From Grammothele lineata (Eukaryota > Basidiomycota > Agaricomycetes > Polyporales > Polyporaceae), in the NCBI GenBank assembly GCA_002150815.3, contig NDFF03000057.1, forward strand, positions 372,001 to 436,000: DNA of 64,000 nucleotides, written 5' to 3'. The notes beneath the pieces were generated by a model. The model made no database searches. It worked only from the letters and a program-made list of their open reading frames with translations, and was not told where the DNA came from. The first letter of the stretch is position 1. Every line of letters begins with the position of its first letter. Positions 55,711 to 64,000 of the stretch are shown here, piece by piece. Position numbers and translations under genes: made by a program.

Positions 55711-56353
55711 CCGGTCGTCATAATCGTCTATTTCCATCCATAGAACATCGTCAGATGGGCCCCTTAATTACAGTGTTGCCACGGCACGTGTAGCAGCAAC
55801 TCTCACTCTGCGAATGCACGTGTATCTTGGGAGATTGTCCAGCTTTCTTTCGTATCTTCATAAATGCAGAGAGCACCCCTTCGATCGAAGATGTGTCTCT
55901 CACCATGCATTGAGCTCCGTCCAATAATGTTGCGAGGGTTGTACTACATAGTCTCGATAATTCTTGCGCAGCAGTCATACCTCCTAAAGAACGGCATTCT
56001 TACGATCCGAGGACTTCAAAATACTAGTAGCATCGACTAGTATAGTTACATAGATATTACAATTACAGGGGAACAAGCGAGGTATGACAATCGGGCTCTA
56101 TTTGGTGTATGTAGTATAGTGTCAGAGTAATCCTCTGGGAGCTTTTGCCGACTAGATAGACCTTGCAGATACGACCATGCGGTCCTTCACGCATGACGTA
56201 CTGCGCTTGAGCTGGAACCATTGCCATGCCGAGCTCCCGCAAAGTCGCGCTGCAGCCCGTGGTGCAAAATATCCCCCTGTGTATGCAATTGGTAGGTGCG
56301 GTACGGGTGGTTATGCAGATCATCGTCAAGGTGTCAATAGCTACTAGACCAAG
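55711..56353. other. Convergent intergenic region of F-box cluster
   Basis: 0.64 kb between the stops of F-box genes A (plus) and B (minus); presumed 3'UTRs. No gene seen; short frames have no motifs. Confidence 0.4.
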
Positions 56354-58183
56354 CTAGTAGTGAAAGGGAACCCATGGCGCCATGAGATCGTCCTCAATGT
56401 CGTAGTGGTAGTCCGGATCCATATCGAAGGGCGAGAACACAAACTCGTCGTCATAATCATAGGGATCACACTCATTCTCGTCTTCCTCCACGCAATCCTC
56501 CTCCTCCACTCCATCCCACTCGACATCAGCGACAATCCCCCGCAGACACTTGATAACTTCTCCGTCCACGTTGAGGCACGACGTCAAGGAGAGGTGGTGC
56601 ACGGGCGAGCCATAGTTGGCGCGTAGGATAAGGCAATCGAACATCGCCCAAAAATCTTCGTCGTCTTTGAGGTCATCGTGGTGGCAGAAGCAGCGTAGGC
56701 GTAACCCACGCATCCGAAGTTCTTCAAGCTCTGGTACAATCAGCGCCCCCCGCGCCGAGCTGTTGACGGGGTCAGTTCTGAGGTTGTCGCCCGTGTGCAG
56801 CGGCTGCACAATGCTCAGCGCATGGAAGAATGCATCGGGCAGACATCCGTATGTGACGAGGGAGCGGAGGGCGGGCATGGACGCCAGGAGTTCAGGCCAG
56901 CTACCAACGAGGGAAGCCGAGTCAATCTCGAGGCGCTGGATAGATGCGAGGAAATCCGCGTGACCGATGAGTGCAAGCGATGTCATATACGGAGATGCGG
57001 TGATGGAGAGCTCTACGTCGGGCAATACATTCGCGGCTTGTGCAACGGGGGTCCACCACCCTGTCATAAGCGACTGTATGGAGAGACGCAAAGCAAGGAG
57101 GGGCTGCCCGCGTGCGAGCTGCGCATCGAAGAGGCGTATGAGATCGCGAACACCGGGGTCCGTACGCCCCTGAATCTGCATGCGTGCGTCGGGTGGAAGA
57201 ACAACATGGTTGAGGAAGTTGGCGCACTCCAGTGCTGTGGAGACGACGTGGATGTTGCGGAGGCTACGGAGATTGACTGCTGGCCCTTGCGAAGGGGCCA
57301 ATTCTTTGATGTCCCCTAATACGCCTGGTATGGATTCGTCTAGACTGATAGATGCGAGGTATGGCATATTCCGGAGTGCAGTGAGGAATTGAGAAAACGA
57401 TCCAAGTTTGAAAGTGTTCTCGCGCTGGCCGGTGATAGATAATTTGGTGAGGGAGGCACAGAATATGGGGTTATCCCATTGTACGACTACTTCGCAGATA
57501 TCCAGGTGACGCAGGTTGGGCGTATGTCCGGAGAATAGAGTAGGGAGAACCATGTTGGATGGAAGGGCGGGTTCATGGTGGAGAACATTCTCGTCCCCGA
57601 GGGATAAGGTTTCCAGAATGTTTGCAGGACCAGACCAATCCGCGGCAAGGTGTAATAGTAGGCGTATAGGGCCATCGATACGAAGCTCCTTGAGACGGGT
57701 CGACTCTTTCAGAATACTGCCGATTAGCCGAAAACGGGGGGTTGCCGCATTGTCGATAGATGCGGACACACATAACGGCGCCTTCTTTGAACGCTTGAAC
57801 ATCTCCTCGGAGGCCGTGGTTGCGCGAGCGAGGATGAGATGACCCCACATGCGCGGCGCTCCCAGTGCAATGTTACGCCAGCTGCGGCAAACATGTGAGA
57901 TGGTAATCCATCTGTATGCGGGCGGTAAAACAGCATAACGAGCCATTTTGTAGCGGCATTCGAGGTAGTTAGCATAGTGGGTGGCGGCTACTTGGGTGAA
58001 TATTTCGGAGAGGACTTCCACAGGCAGCTTGGATATAGGGGCTATGGAGTTGATCCGTCCCTTCAAGTGGATGATTGCGTTAGAATGAACGGCGATTTCT
58101 GCCTCGAGCGCTCTACGAGCGACATCGTAGACAGTGGAACTGCCACGCTCAGGAACCAGTGACATGCTTTGAAGGGACATCAT
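56354..58183 (-). CDS. F-box/leucine-rich protein B
   Basis: Single exon, 609 residues, start at the ATG at 58183 (MMSLQSMSLVPERGSS). A coiled N-terminus (ARRALEAEIAVHSNAIIHLK) is followed by the F-box ISKLPVEVLSEIFTQVAATH and CRSWRNIALGAPRMWGHL, then irregular leucine-rich repeats. The end reads LILRANYGSPVHHLSLTSC and IVADVEWDG, then a Glu/Asp-rich tail (DCVEEDENECDPYDYDD) ending near WVPFHY. The segment LRANYG ... DVEWxx is shared with F-box gene C, so these are paralogues. Acidic tails can attract basic partners; function of the tail is unknown. Confidence 0.87.
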   Translation of the reverse strand: MMSLQSMSLVPERGSSTVYDVARRALEAEIAVHSNAIIHLKGRINSIAPISKLPVEVLSEIFTQVAATHYANYLECRYKMARYAVLPPAYRWITISHVCRSWRNIALGAPRMWGHLILARATTASEEMFKRSKKAPLCVSASIDNAATPRFRLIGSILKESTRLKELRIDGPIRLLLHLAADWSGPANILETLSLGDENVLHHEPALPSNMVLPTLFSGHTPNLRHLDICEVVVQWDNPIFCASLTKLSITGQRENTFKLGSFSQFLTALRNMPYLASISLDESIPGVLGDIKELAPSQGPAVNLRSLRNIHVVSTALECANFLNHVVLPPDARMQIQGRTDPGVRDLIRLFDAQLARGQPLLALRLSIQSLMTGWWTPVAQAANVLPDVELSITASPYMTSLALIGHADFLASIQRLEIDSASLVGSWPELLASMPALRSLVTYGCLPDAFFHALSIVQPLHTGDNLRTDPVNSSARGALIVPELEELRMRGLRLRCFCHHDDLKDDEDFWAMFDCLILRANYGSPVHHLSLTSCLNVDGEVIKCLRGIVADVEWDGVEEEDCVEEDENECDPYDYDDEFVFSPFDMDPDYHYDIEDDLMAPWVPFHY

Positions 58184-58936
58184 TTATGTCATTGTTTGCC
58201 CAACGGGGAGACTCAAATGGAAGTTGAACATACGAGCGGCTTTCAGAACAATGGTTCGCGTGCCCACACAACTGTCTTTGCCCAGATATACGAGAAAACG
58301 GCTGCTGTAACGGATGCTGTCAGTTGAGGCAACCAAGACGAGTTCCAAGTCCTCTCACGTTGTATCGCGGAACGGCGAGTGTGTAGCTGCGCGCGTTAGG
58401 AGATGGTCGTCTTGAATCAAGAAGTACCGCAGCGCTTGTGCCCCCTAATGCAGTCACATGACGACACGGATGGCCCAGCGCCGAACTTGATCCAAGCGCC
58501 CGTCGAGACAGTCGAGGACTGTCGAGCCGCGAGTCAGTGCGCCGCCGGAGGCTACGCCCCGCAGCGCGACGCATTCATTACTTGTAAGCATCCCTATTTT
58601 TACCCTTTTTACAAAGCTAGCGGAATACGCCGTCCCGCCTAGAGACTGAGTTGATGAGGTGGATTCCGACTGCTGACATTCGAACACTAATGCTCCGATT
58701 TCAACTCTATGCGCGGCCACAGGCACGCCACTGCAGCACACTGCAAATTGATACACGTCGCGAAAAGTTATAACCGAAAGGACGAATCAACGGCGGTCAG
58801 TACCATTCTATCAACAACGGTGTAGGCCTATAGCATAATGATTACTAGAGCTCGGTCTACTGCGGAGCAGAATTGAAGGCGGTCAATATGTACGGTGTAG
58901 TATTGAAGCATTCACCTGCAATGCAAAGTCAGACCG
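58184..58936. promoter_or_regulatory. Upstream of F-box gene B and downstream of gene C
   Basis: 0.75 kb between two minus-strand F-box genes; includes gene B's promoter. A GC-rich CCGCCGGAGG segment lies near 58540. No gene seen. Confidence 0.4.
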
Positions 58937-60753
58937 CTACCACATCTCGTAGTTCCCCCAATCCCCGAAATATTCCTCGTATTCGTCTTCGTCTTCGTCA
59001 TCCTCGTCGGAGTACAGGTCCGAGTAGTCTTCGTCAGTGATCTCCATATATTCCTCCCACTCGACGTCCGAAACGACCTCACGCAGTTTCTTCACGTCTT
59101 GGTACTTGAGTTCGTCGCACATTTCCAGGAACATCTTCTGAAGCGACATGCCGTAATTGCAGCGTAAGATAGTCCAGTCGAGCAGCTTGTCGAAGAGAAC
59201 CTGTTCGCGGCCTGACGGTGGGTACAGCACGAACGAAATGTCCACCAGCCTGATGAGCGCGAGCAGTGGAAGTGGGACGACTTCTCGGGGTTTCCGTCCT
59301 TTACGACGGACAGAGTGTACCTTGGAAAGGCCTTTGATGAAGTCGTGCGCCGTTTCTCTGATTGTGAGCTCGCGGACGTTTGTGGTGAGGTGGAAAAGTG
59401 CGGCCCAAACGGATGGTTCTGGATGGAGATGGGAGATGTTGAGGTTTCGCACGCGAGCGAAAAGACTAGGAGCGGCTGCTATTGCGATGCCCAATGCGGA
59501 ATTCTTCCGACCATTGCCAAAAGAGCCATGGAGAGTGACTTGTACGGGCGCGAGTGCGGTAAGAGTGGTCGTTTCGACGGTACATGCCCGGAGGTAAAAC
59601 GCGTCGATGCCATATAAATCCATGGAGAGCAACGGCGTCGAGCAAAGTTGGTCAGAGACTGACCGTACAAGGGATGCTGCCCCTGTTTTGCCGTACGCTA
59701 CTACGTTGACTGTCTCGACCGTATTGGCGACGATGTGGCCGAGTAAATGGGCGCAGTCGTTTGTGTTGCCGATGACTTTGAGATGACGGAGGACGGGAAA
59801 TGGGTATGGATGGGCAACTCCAGGTGGTTCCGTGGCGGCAGTGGGTAAAAGTGGGATGACATTCTCGAGCACCAGCGACCTCAGTGTGGGCGCGACGTGT
59901 TCCAGCACGGAAAGGAACTCTTGAAACGTCCCGTGAGCAAGGGGCACGGAAAGATCTGTTGGCGATCGACGCTTCCAACCACGGAGACTGAGCGAAGTCA
60001 GTCGTGCGGTGAAGAGCGGGTCGGCCCACAAGAAAGGAATGAATTCCAGCTCAACGGCACGCAACCTCGGTATATTTTCTGAAGCTGAGATGAAGATTTG
60101 AGGGGGCTGAGAAGGCATATTGTCGAATCCTGACAGCGACAGTTCTTCCAAGAGAATGGGAGGGGTCGAGGGCTTTGAGAACAGGTCTTGTATATCTGAC
60201 AGCTTCATCCTCAAACGCAAGACCTGTGCACGAGGCATGAGGGGCTTGAGATCCTCTACCGGCACAACGTCATCTCTGTAGGGTTTGGTGTACTGGAGGT
60301 CCACAACCAGAGGGGCACTCATGGAACGTCGAATGAGCTCCGATGCAGTACGACGCCTATTGACATGGATGAAACTCCATACTCGCGGCGTTGAGATAAC
60401 GGTCTCGCGCCAAAGGCGGCAGATGCTTGTCAGTACTGCCAACGTGTTGCGTCGTTCAGACTTGGTCGAATAGATGGACTCGGGGCTCTCGATGCTGTAT
60501 TCATACTGGCCTTGCACCGTGAAGAAAAGTATGGCGGCGAGAAGCTCGGAGGGAAGTCGGCCAATAGGGGTAAGATCATTGAGACAGGCTTTGAGGTTGC
60601 CGAGCGCGCGTTCGTATGCCTCTATATCTCGGAGAATCGCTTTGCGCTGTGCAGAAATGTGGGGTCTACACGCACACAAGGATAAGCAGAGTGCTCCATA
60701 AACGCGAGTGGTACAACTCACGCCGTGCCCGTCGCGAGAAGTTGTGTTTGCAT
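58937..60753 (-). CDS. F-box/leucine-rich protein C
   Basis: Two exons. The short first exon is 60753-60722 (ATG CAA ACA CAA, MQTQLLATGTA), joined by a 56-bp intron (60666-60721, GTGAGT...GTGTAG) to the main exon from 60665. An open-frame start at 60721 is simply the intron donor GTG and should not be used. A coiled N-terminus (AQRKAILRDIEAYERALGNL) precedes the F-box IGRLPSELLAAILFFTVQGQ ... ICRLWRETVISTPRVWSF. Leucine-rich repeats follow (TLRSLVLENVIPLLP). The end reads ILRCNYGMSLQKMFLEMC, VVSDVEWEEY and then a highly acidic tail. It is the paralogue of gene B, from which it is about 0.75 kb away on the same strand. Confidence 0.88.
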
Positions 60754-61505
60754 TGCGGCCTCGGGAGTAGCCTGCCAGCAGCAGTGTCTTTGTTCGCAGT
60801 TGTTGCAGTCCAGGTCAAGACTGGAAGTAAACCGCTGGAAGACGCTATAATCTGGCATCAGGCATCCATAATATAAACAACAAACCATGGAACTACCTGT
60901 GGATGTGTAATTGGAACACAAGACTGCGTCCACCTAGGACACTCGCCGGGATCGTTGTGGACCGTGGTAGAAGTGAGGTGTAATTGGCGCCCGAGAACTC
61001 TCCGCTGCGGACCTGCGGTAGACTGAGACGCGTGTTTCGCGCATGATGATGTTGGCGCCCATGTATTTCTTGTCGACGTTCAACACTTCTAGACCGACCA
61101 CGTTCATGCTCTATGCTTCGCGGCATGTATCTTGGTCAACTGCAACCAAATATATTATTCTGTTTGCCAGAGGACCGCAAGGGATCGGCGGCCCAATCTG
61201 AACACTGCACTGAGCAGCTGGATGTGGCTCAGGCGCTCTACATACTCGAGTGACGATGTCAAGCTTGCGCGTCCCGTGGTACTGCAGACTGGTGAGCCAA
61301 GTTTCCCATGTCTGTCCTATCGAAACCTTGAATCCAATCCGTGATGGTGAACCTTATGAAGACCTGTCAGGGTGTACTCGACCCGAATGGATCCGGAAGG
61401 CTCTCTAGCCTTGCTTCGCAACCGCGACTCGGAAGTGCTCTCTCCGTGCACCGTCGACTCGGAGTTTCGGTATAGCTCAAATCCGCCCGGGAACGCTGCT
61501 ACGAA
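60754..61505. promoter_or_regulatory. Divergent promoter, F-box gene C and P450
   Basis: 0.75 kb between divergent start codons. No gene; short frames without motifs. Confidence 0.45.
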
Positions 61506-63943
61506 ATGTCGGCCTTGGCTCTACTCGTAGCCATCGCAGCCGCATATGCTTTATGGAGGGCGCATCATCGCCGACGTACCCTTTTCGCCAACTTACCCGG
61601 CCCGCCTTCCTCGGGCAACTGGCTCGCCGGTAAGGAATCTTGGATTCCGTTCGACGCTTCTTTGTTCATGATTATTGGTTCCGGGGCAGGGCATCTCCCA
61701 GTCCTGTTCGACCGTAACGGCTGGGAGTTCCAGCGCGAGGTGACTAGCGCCTACGGGCAGGTGGTCCGGATCGATGGCGCTCTTGGGGTACTTTTCTAAG
61801 CTGTCTAGCTAGTCGACTCGCCCTGACGTACCTAACTTCTAGGAGCCGTGGTTACTAGTGTTTGATCCCGTCGCGTTGCACAATATCATTATCAAAGACC
61901 AACATATCTTCGAAGAGTCGGCCATGTTCCTGACGTGCGCGTCATATCTCTGGAGCATATAGTCTAAGGACGTCTGCTTACGGCCCCGTCGATATAGGCT
62001 GAGCGAGCTCATGTTTGGGAAAAGCCTGCTCGCAACTATTGGTGTGCAGCCTTCTCTCGCAAGTCTGCGTTTAGCAAGCTGATGCACTCCTTCGTAGGTG
62101 ATCATCACCGAAAACAGCGTAAGCTGCTCAACTCTGCCTTCTCCATCAACCACATGCGCCACATGTATCCTACCTTCTGCAAGGTTACCAATCAGGTACA
62201 TGGTATTCTTTACAAGACATATACACGATACTGATCCATACAGTAGCTACGGGATGCTATCTCTTCACGAGTTGTCAACGGGCCGCAGACCATCGATATG
62301 CTAAGTTGGATCACCCGAACGGCACTGGAGATAGTGGGACAAGGTGGTCTAGGGCATTCCTTCGATTCCTTGACGGGCCAGACGACAAGTATCTATGCAG
62401 AGAAAATGAAGAGCTTTGGGTGAGCAACTATGACCATCTCTTCTCTTGTTGCGCACATCTGAATATGAATCTCGCCGTAGTCCCACTCTTTTCCCCATGA
62501 TGGTAACACGACATCTTCTGCCCTACCTGGTCAAAGTTGGGTCACCCGGATTCCGCCGTTGGGTGGTGGACCACATTCCATACTGGCGGGTGCAGAAAGC
62601 GAAAGAGATCATTGACCTGCTCCACTCTGTCGGATGTCAGATATTTGAAACCAAGAAGAGAGCGCTTGAAAAGGGCGGAGAGGCTGTCCTTCAGCAGATT
62701 GGGGAAGGGAGGGACATCATGAGTAAATTGCGTAGGAGTGCCTTTATTGGGCACCACAGGCGCGTGGCTAACATCCGCACCCAGTCCAGGCGAATATGGA
62801 CGCATCCTCGGAAGATAAGATTCCCGACTCCGAGGTCATTGCGCAAATATCGTACGTTATATGCGCTCACGCTCGAACAGACCGTCTTTTTCTCACAGAC
62901 GTCCAACAGAACATTGGTATTTGCAGCGATGGACACTACCTCCAGCGCGTTGGCGCACGCTCTACACCTGCTTGCTGAACATCCGGACGTTCAAGCTCGT
63001 CTGCGGAAAGAAATCTTTGAAGCCCGCGACGCCGCCGGCGGTTCCCCGCTCTCTTATGACCGGCTCACTGAGCTGCCGTACCTCGAGGCCGTCTGTCGTG
63101 AGACCCTCCGTCTGTGAGCTCCCTCTATACCGCCCATTAGGGTGCCAATTTTGACTGATTGTGGCGCCCCAGGCATTCTCCCGTCGTCGTCGTCTCGCGC
63201 ACGTACGTGATTAAATCTCACAGTACTGCGGTGATGTTAAAATAAAAGCTGACTTCTATTCCATCTTCTACGCTACAGGACCCGCAAGGACGTCGTGCTC
63301 CCGCTCGGTACACCTATACGTGGACGAGACGGGACGCTCATTCATGAGATCCCTGTTCCGAACGGCTCGCACGTCCTCGTCGGAGTCCTGGCTTGTAACC
63401 GCAACCCTGAGCTTTGGGGCCCGGACTCGGATGAGTGGAAGCCGGAGCGGTGGCTGAGTCCACTGCCCGAGGCGGTCACAAGCGCGCATATACCCGGGGT
63501 ATATTCCAACCTGTGGGTGCTGCTCGGTCGCTAGAGCGGCGGGTTTGGCTGACTTCTGTGATCTGGTAGGATGACGTTCCTCGGCGGGGGACGGTCGTGC
63601 ATGTGAGTGAACGCCGGCATGAAGATGCCCGCCGTACAATGTCATGACCGCAGGCTGACCGGGAGTCGGCATTCACCCAGCGGCTTCAAGTTCTCACAAA
63701 TGGAGATGAGTGCGTGCGGTCTCCGTCTTGGTCGTTATGCCAGCCCCGAGCGCGCTGACCGATCGGCCGCCGGCATGTTTCAATACAGAGGTCGTGCTCG
63801 CGATGTTGGTCGAGAACTTTACATTTGAGGTGCCGCAAGACCTGAGGGCGCCCATCGTATGGAGTGTTGCTGGAATCCAATACCCGAGCGTTGGGTACGA
63901 GAGCGAGAAGGGAGAGCTTCCGCTGAGGGTTGGGCGGGTGTAG
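61506..63943 (+). CDS. Cytochrome P450 monooxygenase
   Basis: Start at the ATG at 61506 (MSALALLVAIAAAYALW), an N-terminal membrane anchor followed by NLPGPPSSGNWLAGK, the proline-rich hinge. About 13 short exons were followed by splice phase: EPWLLVFDPVALHNIII, GKSLLATIGDHHRKQRKLL, NSAFSINHMRHMYPTFCKV, GPTLFPMMVTRHLLPYL. The I helix is TLVFAAMDTTSSALAHAL (an Ala for the usual Gly), the K helix EAVCRETLRL (ExxR), then WKPERW (PxRx region) and the heme loop FLGGGRSCIGFKFSQMEM with the axial Cys. The remaining exon ends LRVGRV at the stop. All expected P450 motifs are present and unbroken. These enzymes hydroxylate small molecules or lipids; the substrate cannot be told. GDHHRKQRK and FSINHMRHM are typical of basidiomycete CYP families. 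Confidence 0.93.
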
Positions 63944-64000
63944 ATCATTGGGCCGATTTTAACCAGCGCATCGACTATTCGCGTACCTTGCTGCCACAGC

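Noticed and set aside
60718..60933. 71-codon minus-strand open frame with an upstream ATG
   Set aside because: Only its last part (from the ATG at 60753) joins the F-box gene through a consistent intron; the upstream part has no family support.

Overview
The window is nuclear DNA from a filamentous basidiomycete, most probably an Agaricomycete. The evidence is densely packed genes interrupted by many short introns of about 50-80 nt with GT(A/G)AGT donors and (C/T)AG acceptors, high GC in coding DNA, and gene families typical of mushroom-forming fungi: F-box/leucine-rich proteins, a HET-domain protein, a seven-helix membrane protein, a bicupin oxalate decarboxylase and a cytochrome P450. I cannot name the genus. 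No rRNA, convincing tRNA or CRISPR is present.

Left third (0.6-21 kb) is mostly housekeeping: a long Ser/Pro-rich protein with a SILK-plus-RVxF protein-phosphatase-1 docking pair (minus), an ELMO/CED-12 homologue with two apparent 5'UTR introns (plus), methylenetetrahydrofolate reductase (minus), tRNA pseudouridine synthase PUS1 with a mitochondrial-type leader ahead of a second in-frame ATG (plus), an F-box protein (minus), a Sos7-like kinetochore coiled-coil protein (minus), and a seven-helix membrane protein whose reading frame is broken by one TAG (plus).

Middle (21-46 kb): a HET-domain (allorecognition-type) protein, an orphan gene fragment, a basic/Ser-rich unknown protein, xylulokinase, a protein with two BTB domains, a secreted oxalate decarboxylase, an FAD monooxygenase, the checkpoint-clamp subunit HUS1, then a gene-poor stretch with a 1.25 kb non-autonomous DNA transposon (about 145-bp terminal inverted repeats, 9-bp target duplication, Mutator-like). 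It sits 0.2 kb upstream of a small DUF202 membrane protein. A disordered Ser/Pro-rich protein follows.

Right third (46-64 kb): an R3H/SUZ RNA-binding protein, an AVT-type vacuolar amino-acid transporter, the RNA polymerase II subunit RPB4, three F-box genes in a row (two are clear tandem paralogues with acidic tails), and an intact many-exon cytochrome P450.

I see no operon-like pathway cluster; genes sit mainly as divergent or convergent neighbours sharing promoter or terminator regions. Xylulokinase, oxalate decarboxylase, the flavin monooxygenase and the P450 fit a plant-biomass-degrading lifestyle, but that is inference. The most notable structures are the transposon with palindromic ends and the seven-helix gene with a single nonsense codon.
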